Positions 17,242 to 27,997 of a stretch of DNA of 62,479 bases are shown here, in pieces; positions within the stretch are counted from its first letter, which is position 1, and every line of letters begins with the position of its first letter. Source of the DNA: an uncultured Eubacteriales bacterium (lineage in GTDB: Bacteria; Bacillota; Clostridia; Lachnospirales; Lachnospiraceae); NCBI GenBank assembly GCA_900314565.1, contig OMVU01000012.1:87383-149861 (forward strand). The letters run 5' to 3'. The position numbers and the translations under genes are program-made. The notes under the pieces were generated by a model. It was given only the letters and a program-made list of their open reading frames with translations, was not told where the DNA came from and did not search any database.

Positions 17242-17877
17242 ATGAGCAAACAAATTCTTGCAAAGAAGGTCGGTATGACACAGATCTTCTCAGATAACGG
17301 AGTACTGACTCCCGTAACTGTCCTTCAGGCCGGACCGTGCTATGTAACACAGGTCAAGACGGTCGAGAAGGAGGGCTACAGCGCTGTTCAGGTCGGCTTC
17401 GAGGATATCCGCGAGAAGCTGGTCTCCAAGGGCGAGCAGGGCGTAACGGCCAAGGCAGGCCTTACACCGAAGCGCTTCATCAGAGAGTTCAAGGTAGAGA
17501 ACACTGATGACTACAAGCCGGGTCAGGAAATCAAAGCAGATGTATTCGCAGCCGGCGATCACATTGATGTTACGGCTGTTTCAAAGGGCAAAGGTTTCCA
17601 GGGCACGATCAAGCGTCTGGGACAGCACAGAGGCCCGATGAAGCATGGCTCCAAGTTCCATCGCCATGCTGGTTCCAACGGTACATCCTCGGATCCGAGC
17701 AGGGTTTACAAGGGAAAAGGAATGCCCGGTCAGATGGGCAACAAGCGTGTAACGATCCAGAATCTTGAGATCGTCCGCGTAGATGCCGAGAATAATCTGA
17801 TCCTCGTAAAGGGCGCTGTTCCCGGACCGAAGAAGGGCCTTGTAAACGTCAAAGCAACTGTAAAGAATAAGAAGTAA
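17242..17877 (+). CDS. rplC: 50S ribosomal protein L3
   Basis: 211 residues. It binds near the 3' end of 23S rRNA and starts 50S assembly. The extended loop that approaches the peptidyl-transferase centre contains '[13 protein letters not shown]', including the Gln methylated by PrmB in other bacteria. Start after TAAGGAGG; rplD follows after 23 bp. Confidence 0.98.
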   Translation: MSKQILAKKVGMTQIFSDNGVLTPVTVLQAGPCYVTQVKTVEKEGYSAVQVGFEDIREKLVSKGEQGVTAKAGLTPKRFIREFKVENTDDYKPGQEIKADVFAAGDHIDVTAVSKGKGFQGTIKRLGQHRGPMKHGSKFHRHAGSNGTSSDPSRVYKGKGMPGQMGNKRVTIQNLEIVRVDAENNLILVKGAVPGPKKGLVNVKATVKNKK

Positions 17878-17900
17878 CACGGATAGGAGGACGATTCGAG

Positions 17901-18521
17901 ATGGCTAACGTATCAGTTTACAATATGGATGGCCAGGAAGTCGGTAAGATGGATGTAGCGGATTCCGTATTTGCTGCAGACGTCAAGGAAAACCTGGTGC
18001 ATCTTGCTGTTGTACAGCATCTGGCTGCTCTTCGTCAGGGCACGCAGAAAGCCAAAACACGCGGAGAGGTTTCCGGAGGCGGAAGAAAGCCCTGGAGACA
18101 GAAGGGAACCGGTCATGCAAGACAGGGTTCAACGAGAGCTCCGCAGTGGACACACGGCGGCGTAGTATTTGCCCCGGTTCCGAGAAGCTATAAGATCAAG
18201 ATGAACAGCAAGGAGAAGAAGGCGGCGATCAGATCCGCACTCACATCCAAGCTTCAGTCGGGCGACATGATCGTTGTTGACAAGATCGCGTTCGACGGCA
18301 TCAAGACAAAGAACATGGTCAAGGTCCTCGGAAATCTGAAGGCAGATAAGGCCTATGTCGTAATTAACGGAAATGATCAGAATGTCGTTCTTTCCGCAAG
18401 GAACATCCCGACGATGAAGCTTGCTTCCTCGGGAACGCTCAGCGTATACGACATTGTAAAGTATAAGAAACTGGTCCTTACACAGGATGCAGTCAAGACG
18501 ATCGAGGAGGTGTTTGCATAA
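17901..18521 (+). CDS. rplD: 50S ribosomal protein L4
   Basis: 206 residues. The arginine/glycine-rich loop '[18 protein letters not shown]' reaches the exit-tunnel constriction, where macrolide-resistance changes occur in other species; here the usual residues are present. In E. coli L4 also represses the S10 operon; no such mechanism is shown here. It overlaps rplW by one base (TAATG). Confidence 0.98.
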   Translation: MANVSVYNMDGQEVGKMDVADSVFAADVKENLVHLAVVQHLAALRQGTQKAKTRGEVSGGGRKPWRQKGTGHARQGSTRAPQWTHGGVVFAPVPRSYKIKMNSKEKKAAIRSALTSKLQSGDMIVVDKIAFDGIKTKNMVKVLGNLKADKAYVVINGNDQNVVLSARNIPTMKLASSGTLSVYDIVKYKKLVLTQDAVKTIEEVFA

Positions 18522-18820
18522 TGGCAGATCTTAAATATTATGACATCATTCTTGAGCCGGTCGTCACTGAGAAGAGCATGAACGCCATGGCCGATAAGAA
18601 GTATACATTCTACGTACATGTGGATGCTACAAAGGCTCAGATCAAAGAAGCGGTCGAGAAAATGTTCGAAGGAACAAAGGTTGCTCGTGTCAACACGATG
18701 AACCTTGAAGGCAAGACAAGAAGACGCGGTCTTACATTCGGAAAGACAGCGAAGAGAAAGAAAGCGATCGTCTTCCTCACAGAGGACAGCAAGGACATCG
18801 AGATCTTCTCAGGCCTTTAA
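18521..18820 (+). CDS. rplW: 50S ribosomal protein L23
   Basis: 99 residues with the typical 'PVVTEKS' and '[19 protein letters not shown]' segments. It surrounds the tunnel exit and is the docking site for trigger factor and SRP. One-base overlap with rplD; an 85-bp gap, with a GGCGGC...GCCGCC hairpin at its beginning, separates it from rplB. Confidence 0.97.
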   Translation: MADLKYYDIILEPVVTEKSMNAMADKKYTFYVHVDATKAQIKEAVEKMFEGTKVARVNTMNLEGKTRRRGLTFGKTAKRKKAIVFLTEDSKDIEIFSGL

Positions 18821-18905
18821 AGAATAAGGCGGCATGAGCCGCCTGATGAGACTGACCTAAACTATACGTCCGTATGAGACGTGATGAACAAAAGGAGATA
18901 GAAGA

Positions 18906-19754
18906 ATGGCTATTAAAACATATAAGCCGTATACACCGTCCAGAAGACATATGACGGGCTCTGATTTCTCTGAGATCACAAAGAAGACTCCTGAGAAATC
19001 CCTTACAGTCAGCCTGAAGAAGACTTCCGGCCGTAATAACCAGGGCAAGATCACAAGCCGTCATCGCGGCGGCGGAGCAAGACGCAGATACAGACTTATC
19101 GATTTCAAGCGCAACGGCAAGGATGGTATCCCGGCAGTTGTCAAGGCAATCGAATATGATCCGAACAGAACAGCCAACATCGCACTGATCTGCTATGCAG
19201 ACGGCGAGAAGGCTTACATCCTCGCACCGCAGGGCCTCACGGTCGGTACAACGATCGAGAACGGCGCTGAGGCTGAAGTAAAAGTCGGGAACTGCCTCCC
19301 GCTCTCCTGCATTCCGATCGGTACTATGGTACACAACATCGAGATGCATCCGGGCAAGGGCGGACAGATGGTCCGCGCAGCCGGCAACGGCGCGCAGCTC
19401 ATGGCGAAGGAAGGAAAGTACGCTACGCTGCGTCTTCCGTCCGGCGAGATGAGAATGGTCCCGATCGAGTGCCGCGCGACAGTCGGTGTCGTCGGCAATG
19501 GCGAGCACAACCTGATCAATATCGGCAAAGCAGGCCGTAAGAGACATATGGGAATCCGTCCGCATGTACGCGGTAGTGTCATGAACCCGAACGATCATCC
19601 GCATGGCGGCGGCGAGGGCAGATCTCCGGTAGGACGTCCGGGCCCGAGCACACCGTGGGGCAAGCCGGCTCTCGGTTACAAGACAAGAAAGCATCATAAG
19701 CAGTCTGATAAGCTGATCGTAAGAAGAAGAAACGGTAAGGGTTCAGGAAGATAA
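18906..19754 (+). CDS. rplB: 50S ribosomal protein L2
   Basis: 282 residues. Required for subunit association and peptidyl transfer. The conserved '[19 protein letters not shown]' near the C-terminus contains the important histidine; '[18 protein letters not shown]' is the N-terminal signature. Start after AAGGAGATAGAAG, with rpsS 14 bp downstream. Confidence 0.98.
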   Translation: MAIKTYKPYTPSRRHMTGSDFSEITKKTPEKSLTVSLKKTSGRNNQGKITSRHRGGGARRRYRLIDFKRNGKDGIPAVVKAIEYDPNRTANIALICYADGEKAYILAPQGLTVGTTIENGAEAEVKVGNCLPLSCIPIGTMVHNIEMHPGKGGQMVRAAGNGAQLMAKEGKYATLRLPSGEMRMVPIECRATVGVVGNGEHNLINIGKAGRKRHMGIRPHVRGSVMNPNDHPHGGGEGRSPVGRPGPSTPWGKPALGYKTRKHHKQSDKLIVRRRNGKGSGR

Positions 19755-19768
19755 TTAGGAGGTAGAAT

Positions 19769-20044
19769 ATGTCACGTTCATTAAAGAAAGGCCCGTTCGC
19801 TGATGCGCATCTTCTGAAGAAGGTCGATGCACTGAATGCATCCGGCGACAAGGCTGTTATCAAGACATGGTCACGCCGTTCCACAATCTTCCCGAGCTTT
19901 GTGGGACACACATTTGCCGTACATGATGGAAGAAAGCATGTTCCGGTATATGTGACAGAAGACATGGTCGGTCATAAGCTCGGCGAATTCGTTGCCACAC
20001 GCACATACAGAGGCCATGGCAATACTGAGAAGAAAGGCCGTTAA
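19769..20044 (+). CDS. rpsS: 30S ribosomal protein S19
   Basis: 91 residues, normal length. It binds 16S rRNA in the head beside S13. Family motifs are '[10 protein letters not shown]', '[20 protein letters not shown]' and '[14 protein letters not shown]'. Tightly spaced in the operon. Confidence 0.98.
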   Translation: MSRSLKKGPFADAHLLKKVDALNASGDKAVIKTWSRRSTIFPSFVGHTFAVHDGRKHVPVYVTEDMVGHKLGEFVATRTYRGHGNTEKKGR

Positions 20045-20078
20045 GGCTGCCGGGAATTAGATCGAAAGGAGAATATTC

Positions 20079-20468
20079 ATGGCTAAAGGACATAGATCCC
20101 AGATCAAGCGGGAGAGAAATGAAACGAACAGAGAGAAACGGCCGTCTGCAAAGGTCTCCTTTGCCAGAGTGTCGGTTCAGAAGGCCAGCCTTGTTCTCGA
20201 TGCAATTCGCGGCAAGGATGTTGAGACTGCTCTCGGTATTCTTACATACAGCCCGAGATATGCGTCAAGCGTCATCAAGAAGCTTCTTGAGTCCGCTGTG
20301 GCGAATGCAGAAAACAATAACGGCATGAACAGGAACAACCTTTATGTTGCAGAGTGCTATGCCGGAAGAGCATCGACGATGAAGAGGATCCAGCCGAGGG
20401 CACAGGGCCGTGCGTACAGAATTCTGAAGCGCAACAGCCATATCACCGTAGTGCTGGATGAGAAATAA
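20079..20468 (+). CDS. rplV: 50S ribosomal protein L22
   Basis: 129 residues. The beta-hairpin that lines the exit tunnel lies around '[20 protein letters not shown]'. The N-terminal region '[23 protein letters not shown]' is typical. A short basic N-terminal extension ([19 protein letters not shown]) precedes the core. Confidence 0.97.
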   Translation: MAKGHRSQIKRERNETNREKRPSAKVSFARVSVQKASLVLDAIRGKDVETALGILTYSPRYASSVIKKLLESAVANAENNNGMNRNNLYVAECYAGRASTMKRIQPRAQGRAYRILKRNSHITVVLDEK

Positions 20469-20479
20469 GGAGGGTCATT

Positions 20480-21136
20480 ATGGGACAGAAAGTCAATCCG
20501 CACGGCCTTAGAGTCGGTGTTATCAAGGATTGGGACTCCAAGTGGTATGCAGAAAAGGATTTCGCTGCAAACCTTGCGGAAGATCATCAGATTCGCGTAT
20601 ACCTTAAAAAGCGCCTTTACAGCGCAGGTATTTCCAAGATCGAGATCGAGCGCGCTTCAGACCGCGTGAAGGTTGCGATCTATACAGCCAAGCCGGGCAT
20701 GGTCATCGGCAAGGGCGGCGCCGAGATCGAGAAGCTCAAGAATGACCTTACGAAGAAGCTCGGCCGCAGAGTTATTGTTGACATCAAGGAAGTCAAGCGT
20801 CCGGACCGCGATGCCCAGCTCGTCGCTGAGAACATCGCCCTTCAGCTTGAGAACCGTATTTCCTTCCGCCGCGCTATGAAGTCCACGATGCAGAGGACGA
20901 TGCGTGCAGGCGCTAAGGGAATCAAGACTTCCGTAGCAGGCCGTCTCGGCGGTGCTGATATGGCCCGCAAGGAGACATACAGCGAAGGCACAATTCCGCT
21001 TCAGACACTTCGCGCGGACATTGATTATGGTTTCGCAGAGGCAGATACACAGTACGGCAAAGTAGGTGTAAAAGCCTGGATCTACAACGGTGAAGTACTT
21101 CCTGCTAAGGGGAACAAGGAAGGGAGTGATCAGTAA
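20480..21136 (+). CDS. rpsC: 30S ribosomal protein S3
   Basis: 218 residues. The N-terminal KH domain has the GxxG loop in '[15 protein letters not shown]', and the C-terminal domain ends '[13 protein letters not shown]'. S3 lines the mRNA entry channel and contributes to ribosomal helicase activity. Stop overlaps the rplP start by one base. Confidence 0.98.
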   Translation: MGQKVNPHGLRVGVIKDWDSKWYAEKDFAANLAEDHQIRVYLKKRLYSAGISKIEIERASDRVKVAIYTAKPGMVIGKGGAEIEKLKNDLTKKLGRRVIVDIKEVKRPDRDAQLVAENIALQLENRISFRRAMKSTMQRTMRAGAKGIKTSVAGRLGGADMARKETYSEGTIPLQTLRADIDYGFAEADTQYGKVGVKAWIYNGEVLPAKGNKEGSDQ

Positions 21137-21603
21137 TGTTAATGCCGAAGAGAGTAAAGCGGAGAAAGCAGTTCCGTGGTTCCATGAGAGGAAAGCCCAC
21201 AAAAGGAACAAGGATCACGAGAGGTTCCTACGGCCTTGTAGCTACAGAGCCGTGCTGGATCAAATCCAATCAGATCGAGGCTGCCCGTGTCGCCATGACG
21301 CGTTACATCAAGAGAGGCGGAAAAGTCTGGATCAATATTTTCCCGGACAAGCCGATCACAGCAAAGCCTGCTGAAACACGTATGGGTTCCGGTAAAGGAT
21401 CCGTTGAGTACTGGGTAGCAGTTGTAAAGCCGGGCCGCGTTCTTTTTGAGATCGATGGCGTATCGGAAGAAATTGCAAGGGAAGCTCTTCGCCTCGCTAT
21501 GCACAAACTTCCGTGCACATGCAAGATCTGCTCACGCGAACAGGTTAACGGCAAGGAAGAAGAAGTCGCAAATGCACCGGCGGCAGAAGGCGGTGATCAG
21601 TAA
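21136..21603 (+). CDS. rplP: 50S ribosomal protein L16
   Basis: 155 residues, starting [19 protein letters not shown]. It binds 5S/23S rRNA near the A site. The protein is a little longer than usual (~140) because of a C-terminal tail rich in Glu and Ala that follows a CxxC ('CKICSREQ'). Overlaps both neighbours by one base. Confidence 0.97.
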   Translation: MLMPKRVKRRKQFRGSMRGKPTKGTRITRGSYGLVATEPCWIKSNQIEAARVAMTRYIKRGGKVWINIFPDKPITAKPAETRMGSGKGSVEYWVAVVKPGRVLFEIDGVSEEIAREALRLAMHKLPCTCKICSREQVNGKEEEVANAPAAEGGDQ

Positions 21604-21815
21604 TGAAGAGCACAAAATATGTTGAGAGCCTGCGCGGAAAGTCCGCAGCAGAACTTAATGAAGAACTGGTAGCAGCGAAGAAGGAACTTTTCAATCTGAG
21701 ATTCCAGAACGCTACAAATCAGCTTGACAATACAAGCAGGATCAAGGAAGTCCGCAAAAACATCGCCAGGATCCAGACAGTGATGGCGGGCAAGGCCAGC
21801 GGTAAGGAGGCATAA
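21603..21815 (+). CDS. rpmC: 50S ribosomal protein L29
   Basis: 70 residues, two helices. '[26 protein letters not shown]' and '[13 protein letters not shown]' are the family signature. Located at the tunnel exit near L23. Two bases separate it from rpsQ. Confidence 0.97.
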   Translation: MKSTKYVESLRGKSAAELNEELVAAKKELFNLRFQNATNQLDNTSRIKEVRKNIARIQTVMAGKASGKEA

Positions 21816-21817
21816 AC

Positions 21818-22075
21818 ATGGAAGAGAGAAACCTCAGAAAAACACGTGTCGGCAAAGTCGTCAGCAACAAGATGGACAAGACTATCGTCGTTGCGATCGA
21901 TGACCGTGTACGTCATCCGCTGTACAAAAAGATCGTAAACAAGACCTATAAGCTGAAAGCGCATGACGAGAACAATGAGTGCAACATTGGTGACACAGTC
22001 AGAGTCATGGAGACAAGACCGCTGTCCAAGGACAAGAGATGGAGACTTGTTGAAATCGTCGAAAAAGCGAAATAA
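21818..22075 (+). CDS. rpsQ: 30S ribosomal protein S17
   Basis: 85 residues, OB fold. '[19 protein letters not shown]' and '[20 protein letters not shown]' identify it. It binds 16S helix 11 early in assembly. Confidence 0.97.
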   Translation: MEERNLRKTRVGKVVSNKMDKTIVVAIDDRVRHPLYKKIVNKTYKLKAHDENNECNIGDTVRVMETRPLSKDKRWRLVEIVEKAK

Positions 22076-22114
22076 TATGGTCGCCTAACAGATGAAATTC
22101 AGGAGGATACAAGA

Positions 22115-22483
22115 ATGATTCAACAGGAAAGCAGACTGAAAGTCGCTGACAATACCGGAGCGAAGGAAATCCTGTGTATCCGCGTCATGGGTGGCTCTAC
22201 GCGCAGATATGCCAGCATTGGGGATACGATCGTTGCTACGGTCAAAGATGCAACACCCGGCGGCGTTGTCAAGAAGGGTGACGTTGTAAAGGCCGTTGTC
22301 GTTCGTACAGTAAAGGGTAACCGCCGCAAGGACGGTTCCTATATCCGCTTCGATGAGAATGCTGCTGTCATCATCAAGGATGATAACACACCGAGAGGAA
22401 CGCGTATTTTTGGACCCGTTGCCCGTGAGCTCAGAGAAAAACAGTTCATGAAGATTGTTTCCCTGGCACCGGAAGTACTGTAA
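22115..22483 (+). CDS. rplN: 50S ribosomal protein L14
   Basis: 122 residues, the invariant length. '[24 protein letters not shown]' (in part) and '[14 protein letters not shown]' are diagnostic. It forms an intersubunit bridge and is the RsfS docking site. A 39-bp gap separates it from rpsQ. Confidence 0.98.
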   Translation: MIQQESRLKVADNTGAKEILCIRVMGGSTRRYASIGDTIVATVKDATPGGVVKKGDVVKAVVVRTVKGNRRKDGSYIRFDENAAVIIKDDNTPRGTRIFGPVARELREKQFMKIVSLAPEVL

Positions 22484-22494
22484 GGGGGTAAAAG

Positions 22495-22806
22495 ATGTCA
22501 GCACTTAAGATTAAAAAGGGTGATACCGTACGCGTTATCGCCGGTAAGGATAAAGACAAGGAAGGCAAGGTCCTTTCTGTCAATGCCAAGGATAAGAAGG
22601 TTGTCGTCGAAGGCGTCAACATGATCACAAAGCATATGAAGCCGTCTGCAATGAATCAGCAGGGCGGCATCGTAAACAGAGAAGCTCCGATCTCCATCGC
22701 CAACGTTATGTATCTGCATAAGGGCAAGCCGACCAGAATCGGTTTCAAGATCGAGGGCGGCAAGAAGGTCCGTGTAGCGAAGTCTACAGGCGAGACGATC
22801 GATTGA
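22495..22806 (+). CDS. rplX: 50S ribosomal protein L24
   Basis: 103 residues with a KOW motif in '[20 protein letters not shown]'. Assembly initiator at the tunnel exit. SD is 'gggggtaaaag'. Confidence 0.97.
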   Translation: MSALKIKKGDTVRVIAGKDKDKEGKVLSVNAKDKKVVVEGVNMITKHMKPSAMNQQGGIVNREAPISIANVMYLHKGKPTRIGFKIEGGKKVRVAKSTGETID

Positions 22807-22822
22807 GAAAGGAGGAAGAGGA

Positions 22823-23362
22823 ATGAGCAGACTTAAAGAACAGTACGAAAACGAAATCGTACCTGCACTTAAGAAGAAATTCGAATATAAAAATCCGATG
22901 GAAGTTCCGAAACTCGTAAAGATCGTCGTCAATATGGGTGTAGGTGAGGCTAAGGAAAATGTAAAGCTTCTCGATGCGGCTGTTGCAGACCTTGAGACGA
23001 TCACAGGTCAGCATGTCATCCGCACGAAAGCAAAGAAGTCCATCGCGAACTTCAAGCTTCGCGAGGGCATGCCGATTGGCTGCAAGGTCACACTGCGCGG
23101 CGAGCGCATGTATGAATTTGCAGATCGTCTGATCAATCTGGCTCTGCCGCGAGTACGCGACTTCCGTGGTGTAAATCCGAACGCTTTTGACGGCCGCGGC
23201 AATTATGCACTGGCAATCAAAGAGCAGCTGATCTTCCCGGAAATCGAGTACGATAAGGTCGACAAGGTCAGGGGCATGGACGTCATTTTCGTCACAACGG
23301 CGAAGACGGACGAGGAAGCCCGCGAACTGCTGAGATTATTCAACATGCCGTTTGCTAAGTAA
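22823..23362 (+). CDS. rplE: 50S ribosomal protein L5
   Basis: 179 residues. It carries 5S rRNA and contacts P-site tRNA. '[20 protein letters not shown]' and '[20 protein letters not shown]' are typical. The SD AAAGGAGG precedes it by a normal distance. Confidence 0.98.
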   Translation: MSRLKEQYENEIVPALKKKFEYKNPMEVPKLVKIVVNMGVGEAKENVKLLDAAVADLETITGQHVIRTKAKKSIANFKLREGMPIGCKVTLRGERMYEFADRLINLALPRVRDFRGVNPNAFDGRGNYALAIKEQLIFPEIEYDKVDKVRGMDVIFVTTAKTDEEARELLRLFNMPFAK

Positions 23363-23375
23363 AGGAGAGAAGACC

Positions 23376-23561
23376 GTGGCAAAGAAATCTATGAAATTAA
23401 AACAGGCCAAGACACCTAAGTTCTCTACAAGAGCTTACACACGCTGCAGCATCTGCGGCCGTCCGCATTCTGTGCTTTCAAAGTACGGTATCTGCCGCGT
23501 ATGCTTCCGTGAGCTGGCTTATAAGGGCGAAATCCCGGGCGTCAAGAAAGCATCCTGGTAA
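23376..23561 (+). CDS. rpsN: 30S ribosomal protein S14, zinc-binding type (type Z)
   Basis: 61 residues from a GTG start placed after AAAGGAGAG; a longer frame from 23352 would overlap rplE and lacks a ribosome site. CxxC-x12-CxxC (CSICGRP...CRVCFRE) is the zinc site, so this is the C+ (zinc-dependent) form. It helps close the 30S head. Confidence 0.96.
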   Translation: MAKKSMKLKQAKTPKFSTRAYTRCSICGRPHSVLSKYGICRVCFRELAYKGEIPGVKKASW

Positions 23562-23593
23562 AGAACCGTCCGGGACAGGACTTAAATAAGTAT

Positions 23594-23620
23594 CCGGCCT
23601 GCCTGGTGAGGCAGGTCCGG
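23594..23620 (+). promoter_or_regulatory. Hairpin between rpsN and rpsH
   Basis: CCGGcCTGCCT with AGGCAGgtCCGG around a GGTG loop, in the 92-bp rpsN-rpsH gap. There is no U-tract, so it is more likely an RNA-stability or pausing structure than a terminator. Confidence 0.45.
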
Positions 23621-23653
23621 CTGTAAAGAACTTTAGAAAGGAGCGTCATCTAA

Positions 23654-24058
23654 ATGACAACGACGAATGATCCAATCGCTGATATGCTTACGAGAATCCG
23701 TAACGCCAATACAGCGAAGCATGATACAGTTGATATCCCCGTATCGAAGATGAAGCTTGCAATCGCTGACATTCTCGTGAACGAAGGATATATCGCAAAG
23801 TATGATCTTGTCGGTGAAGGTGTCGAGAAGGTTATTCGCGTAACACTTAAGTACGGCAAGGATAAAAATGAAAAGATCATCACAGGCCTGAAGAGAATCT
23901 CCAAGCCTGGCCTGCGTATCTACGCGAACAGCGAAGAGATGCCGAAGGTCCTCGGCGGTCTCGGTATCGCGATCGTGTCCACGAACAAGGGCGTTATTAC
24001 CGACAAGGAAGCAAGAAAGCTCGGCGTCGGCGGCGAAGTACTCGCATTTGTATGGTAA
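23654..24058 (+). CDS. rpsH: 30S ribosomal protein S8
   Basis: 134 residues. '[19 protein letters not shown]' and the C-terminal '[19 protein letters not shown]' are invariant family features. Central 30S-platform protein. Unusually for this operon it is followed by a 217-bp non-coding gap before rplF. Confidence 0.98.
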   Translation: MTTTNDPIADMLTRIRNANTAKHDTVDIPVSKMKLAIADILVNEGYIAKYDLVGEGVEKVIRVTLKYGKDKNEKIITGLKRISKPGLRIYANSEEMPKVLGGLGIAIVSTNKGVITDKEARKLGVGGEVLAFVW

Positions 24059-24275
24059 ATGCTCACATCCCTGCGTCCGGGGCATGATGGCCGGATGCAG
24101 AGGGAGTGTTTAGCGGGCATCCTTAAAAAGAAGGAGTCCGGGCTCTTCATTTTCCGCATGAAGACGGGGATATCATGAAATATTCCCGTGTGTTCGTGCG
24201 TAATTGAAGGCAAAGAACTGAAAACAGAGGCACGGTAAGGTGCCTCCGAAAATCTAAGTTTTAGGAGGAAACATC
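24059..24275 (+). other. Structured 217-bp gap between rpsH and rplF
   Basis: No ORF with a ribosome site. Hairpins: 'tccctgcgtccgg' with 'ccggatgcagaggga' (about 24067-24107), a GAAGACGGGG/ATGAAGA region, and GAGGCACggtaAGGTGCCTC (about 24221-24246). No terminator T-run and no clear promoter. It may be a regulatory or RNA-processing site. Confidence 0.5.
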
Positions 24276-24815
24276 ATGTCACGTATCGGCAGACTTCCGG
24301 TCGTCGTACCTGCAGGCGTCACTGTAGATGTACAGCCGGGTAATTTTATGACTGTCAAGGGACCGAAGGGCGAACTCAAAAGACAGCTCTCCGACGAGAT
24401 GACGATCGAAGTAAAAGGCAATGAAATTATTGTAACAAGACCGGACGATCTCAAGAGACATAAGGCTCTTCACGGCCTTACAAGAGCGCTCATCCACAAC
24501 ATGGTCGTCGGTGTAACAGACGGATTCCAGAAGACTCTGGAGATCAACGGCGTCGGTTACAGGGCTCAGAAGCAGGGCAAGAAGCTCGTTCTTTCCCTCG
24601 GATACAGCCATCCGATCGAGATGGAGGATCCGGAAGGCGTTGAGTCCACAGTCGAAGGCAATAAGATTGTTGTCAAGGGAATCAGCAAGGAAAAGGTCGG
24701 CCAGTATGCCGCGAACATCCGTGAGAAGAGAGGACCGGAGCCGTATAAGGGCAAGGGTATCAAGTATTCTGATGAGATCATTCGCCGCAAAGTCGGTAAG
24801 ACCGGTAAGAAATAA
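24276..24815 (+). CDS. rplF: 50S ribosomal protein L6
   Basis: 179 residues. The duplicated alpha/beta domains are evident; '[24 protein letters not shown]' (in part) at the end is diagnostic. It lies near the sarcin-ricin loop and the factor-binding site. Strong SD TTTTAGGAGG. Confidence 0.98.
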   Translation: MSRIGRLPVVVPAGVTVDVQPGNFMTVKGPKGELKRQLSDEMTIEVKGNEIIVTRPDDLKRHKALHGLTRALIHNMVVGVTDGFQKTLEINGVGYRAQKQGKKLVLSLGYSHPIEMEDPEGVESTVEGNKIVVKGISKEKVGQYAANIREKRGPEPYKGKGIKYSDEIIRRKVGKTGKK

Positions 24816-24833
24816 AGGAAGGAGAGTTTAGAG

Positions 24834-25202
24834 ATGATTAATAAGCCATCTAGAGCCGCAGTGCGTCAGAAGAAACATCGCAGAATGCGCGGTCATATCA
24901 GTGGAACGGCTGCTCGTCCGAGACTCGCAGTCTTCCGCAGCAACAAGCATATGTATGCTCAGATCATTGATGATACCAAGGGTGTGACCCTTGTATCCGC
25001 ATCGACCCTTCAGGCAGACGTCAAGGACGGTCTGGAATACACGGACACAGTTGAGGCTGCAGCTAAAGTCGGTAAGGTCATCGCCGAAAGAGCACTCTCT
25101 GCTGGAATCAAGGAAGTTGTCTTTGACCGCGGCGGATTCATTTACCATGGAAAGATCCAGGCTCTCGCTGACGCAGCAAGAGAAGCTGGCCTTGATTTCT
25201 AA
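24834..25202 (+). CDS. rplR: 50S ribosomal protein L18
   Basis: 122 residues. '[18 protein letters not shown]' and '[27 protein letters not shown]' (in part) are typical. It binds 5S rRNA together with L5. Confidence 0.98.
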   Translation: MINKPSRAAVRQKKHRRMRGHISGTAARPRLAVFRSNKHMYAQIIDDTKGVTLVSASTLQADVKDGLEYTDTVEAAAKVGKVIAERALSAGIKEVVFDRGGFIYHGKIQALADAAREAGLDF

Positions 25203-25219
25203 GAGGAAGGGGAATACTG

Positions 25220-25738
25220 ATGAGACAGAACGAGAATAAAAGAGTAGATAAGGATGAGAACGGCCTGGAAGACAGAGTTGTTGCCATCAAGCGTGTTACA
25301 AAGGTCGTCAAGGGCGGCCGCAACATGCGTTTCTCGGCGCTCGTTGTCGTAGGCGACGGCAATGGTCATGTTGGTGCCGGCCTCGGCAAGGCTGCAGAAA
25401 TTCCGGAAGCGATCCGCAAGGGCAAAGAGGATGCGCAGAAGCATATGATCTCTGTTGCCAGAACAGAATACAGCAGCATTACACATGACAATATCGGCAA
25501 ATTCGGCGGAGCTTCCGTACTCCTCAAGAGAGCACCGGAAGGTACCGGTGTTATCGCCGGCGGCCCGGCCCGTGCGGTCATCGAGCTTGCAGGCATCAAG
25601 AACATCCGTACAAAGTCCCTCGGCTCCAACAATAAGCAGAACGTTGTTTTTGCTACATTGAATGCCCTGAAGGCTCTCAAGACGCCTGAGGAAGTTGCCC
25701 GTCTTCGCGGCAAATCTGTAGAAGAAATTCTGGCGTAA
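25220..25738 (+). CDS. rpsE: 30S ribosomal protein S5
   Basis: 172 residues. '[20 protein letters not shown]' is the double-stranded-RNA-binding segment, followed by '[21 protein letters not shown]'. It contributes to mRNA unwinding and decoding accuracy. Confidence 0.98.
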   Translation: MRQNENKRVDKDENGLEDRVVAIKRVTKVVKGGRNMRFSALVVVGDGNGHVGAGLGKAAEIPEAIRKGKEDAQKHMISVARTEYSSITHDNIGKFGGASVLLKRAPEGTGVIAGGPARAVIELAGIKNIRTKSLGSNNKQNVVFATLNALKALKTPEEVARLRGKSVEEILA

Positions 25739-25752
25739 GGAGGACTACAGAA

Positions 25753-25941
25753 ATGGCAGAAGAAAAGAAATTGAAAATCACACTTGTTAAGTCTACAATC
25801 GGCGCTGTTCCGAAGAACAGAAAGGTCGTTGAGTCCATGGGCTTCCATAAACTCAATTCCTTCGTTATTCTTCCGGATAACGCAGCTACCCGCGGTCAGA
25901 TCGCTATGATCAGGCATCTGGTCAAAGTAGAAGAAGTTTAA
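25753..25941 (+). CDS. rpmD: 50S ribosomal protein L30
   Basis: 62 residues. 'LKITLVKSTIGAVPKNRKVV' and 'HKLNSFVILPDNAATRGQI' match the family. SD AAGGAGGA. Confidence 0.96.
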   Translation: MAEEKKLKITLVKSTIGAVPKNRKVVESMGFHKLNSFVILPDNAATRGQIAMIRHLVKVEEV

Positions 25942-25956
25942 TAGGAGGTGCCAAGA

Positions 25957-26397
25957 ATGGATTTAAGTACATTATCCCCGGTACCGGGCTCAAAGCACAG
26001 CAATAACTTCCGCAGAGGCCGCGGCGAGAGCTCCGGCAACGGCAAGACTGCCGGCAAGGGACATAAGGGCCAGAAGGCCCGTTCCGGCGCTCCGAGAATC
26101 GGTTTCGAAGGCGGCCAGATGCCGTTGTTCAGACGTCTTCCGAAGAGAGGCTTCAAGAACCGCAACGCGAAGGTCTACTCAGTAGTCAACGTTGACCGTT
26201 TCGAGAAGTTCGAAGACGGAACAGTCGTTACACCGGAACTTCTTCTTGAGACCGGTGTGATCGCAAAGATGAACGATGGCGTAAAGGTCCTCGGAAATGG
26301 CGAGATCACAAAGAAGCTGACAGTCAGGGCTTCCAAGGTCAGCGAGAGCGCTAAGGCCAAGATCGAAGCAGCAGGCGGCAGTGTAGAGGTAATCTGA
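25957..26397 (+). CDS. rplO: 50S ribosomal protein L15
   Basis: 146 residues from the ATG after AGGAGGTG; a GTG three codons upstream lies inside the SD. The glycine/arginine-rich N-terminus '[19 protein letters not shown]' is typical. One-base overlap with secY (TGATG). Confidence 0.97.
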   Translation: MDLSTLSPVPGSKHSNNFRRGRGESSGNGKTAGKGHKGQKARSGAPRIGFEGGQMPLFRRLPKRGFKNRNAKVYSVVNVDRFEKFEDGTVVTPELLLETGVIAKMNDGVKVLGNGEITKKLTVRASKVSESAKAKIEAAGGSVEVI

Positions 26398-27713
26398 TGT
26401 TCAAAAAATTAGGTGATGCATTAAAGGTAAAGGATATACGGCACAGACTGTTATACATACTGCTCTGGCTCGTAATTATCCGACTGGGATCACAGATTCC
26501 GGTACCAGGCGTCAACCGCGATTTTTTCAGCAACTGGTTCAAGAGCCAGACCGGTGATGCATTCAATTTCCTGGATGCGTTCACCGGAGGTTCTTTCTCC
26601 AGTATGTCAATCCTGGCACTTTCCATTACACCGTATATTACGTCATCGATCATTGTCCAGCTTCTCACAATTGCCATTCCGGCACTTGAGGAAATGCAGA
26701 GAGACGGCGAAGATGGCCGTAAAAAACTTACGGCGATCACACGTTATCTCACAGTAGGACTGGCGCTCTTTGAGTCGATCGCGATGACGGTGGGATTCGG
26801 CAATAACGGATTGATCAACAACATGGATTTTGCCAAGGGAGTCGTTGTTGTTGCCTGCCTTACCGCAGGATCTTCCTTCCTTATGTGGATCGGTGAGCAG
26901 ATCACGGACAAGGGAATCGGAAATGGTATTTCCATGGTTCTTCTTATTAATATTCTGTCCCGCCTGCCAGCAGATCTCACGACACTTTATGAGCAGTTCA
27001 TCAAAGGCAAGACGATTGCAAGAGGTGCTCTTGCGGGTCTGATCATTGCGGTGATCATTGTAGCCATGGTCGTCCTTGTTCTTATCCTGAATGACGCTCA
27101 GAGAAGAATTCCGGTCCAGTATTCAAAGAAGATGGTCGGACGCCGCATGGTCGGCGGCCAGTCATCCTCTATCCCGCTGAAGATCAATACGGCAGGTGTT
27201 ATTCCGGTCATCTTCGCGTCCTCGATCATGTCCTTCCCGGGCATCATTGCGACGTTTGCGGGCAAGTCCAATGCAGGCGGCTGGTTAGGTACTCTGCTTG
27301 GGATTCTGAGCTCGAATAACTGGTTCAATTTCACGAAACCGATTTATAATATCGGTCTCCTGATCTATATTGTCCTCGTGATCTTCTTCGCGTATTTCTA
27401 TACGTCGATCACATTCAACCCGCTTGAGGTTGCGGACAATATGAAGAAATCGGGTGGCTTTATCCCGGGTATTCGTCCCGGCAAGCCTACATCCGAGTAT
27501 CTTACAAAAATTCTGAACTACGTGATCTTTATCGGCGCTGTCGGTCTTGTGATCGTTGCGATCATTCCGTTCTTCTTCAACGGTGTGTTCCACGCAAGCG
27601 TATCCTTCGGCGGAACGTCGATCATCATTATCGTAGGTGTCATCCTTGAGACGGTCAAGCAGATCGACTCGATGATGGTCGTCAGGAACTACAGGGGCTT
27701 CCTGAATTCATAA
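26397..27713 (+). CDS. secY: Preprotein translocase subunit SecY
   Basis: 438 residues, ten membrane helices. This is the channel for Sec export. The plug region follows 'FNFLDAFTGGSFS', and the cytoplasmic loops contain 'QRRIPVQYSKKMVGRRMVGGQS' (in part) and 'FNPLEVADNMKKSGGFIPGIRPG' (in part), which contact SecA and the ribosome. Coupled to rplO. It is the last gene before a terminator at 27721. Confidence 0.98.
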   Translation: MFKKLGDALKVKDIRHRLLYILLWLVIIRLGSQIPVPGVNRDFFSNWFKSQTGDAFNFLDAFTGGSFSSMSILALSITPYITSSIIVQLLTIAIPALEEMQRDGEDGRKKLTAITRYLTVGLALFESIAMTVGFGNNGLINNMDFAKGVVVVACLTAGSSFLMWIGEQITDKGIGNGISMVLLINILSRLPADLTTLYEQFIKGKTIARGALAGLIIAVIIVAMVVLVLILNDAQRRIPVQYSKKMVGRRMVGGQSSSIPLKINTAGVIPVIFASSIMSFPGIIATFAGKSNAGGWLGTLLGILSSNNWFNFTKPIYNIGLLIYIVLVIFFAYFYTSITFNPLEVADNMKKSGGFIPGIRPGKPTSEYLTKILNYVIFIGAVGLVIVAIIPFFFNGVFHASVSFGGTSIIIIVGVILETVKQIDSMMVVRNYRGFLNS

Positions 27714-27720
27714 GAGTATT

Positions 27721-27765
27721 GAGAGGATCTTCCATTTCGTGTGGGAGATCCTCTTTACTTTTTGC
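27721..27765 (+). terminator. Terminator after secY
   Basis: AGAGGATCT / AGATCCTCT 9-bp stem, then 'ttactttttg'. It separates the S10-spc block from adk. Confidence 0.85.
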
Positions 27766-27860
27766 GTTCCTGCGAGCAGCAGATAGCGCGACATAAGAAT
27801 GACGCAAACCGGAATACGAATGATACTGCAAAAATTTAGGCGAAAAAACTAATACAGCTA

Positions 27861-27869
27861 TGTTATAAT
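27861..27869 (+). promoter_or_regulatory. Extended -10 promoter of adk
   Basis: TGTTATAAT is a TGnTATAAT extended -10 box in an A/T-rich stretch; no good -35 box at 17 bp. It leaves a ~120-nt leader before adk. Confidence 0.6.
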
Positions 27870-27997
27870 AATAAAAATGACGATCTGTTCAGAGTATCGT
27901 CCGGGCTGACTGCAGATTTTTTTGTTTTATGGCTCTTCAGTCAGTTCCAGTTCGTGCAGCCTGTCAAAATCAAATATTATGAAAAAGGAGGCCACAT

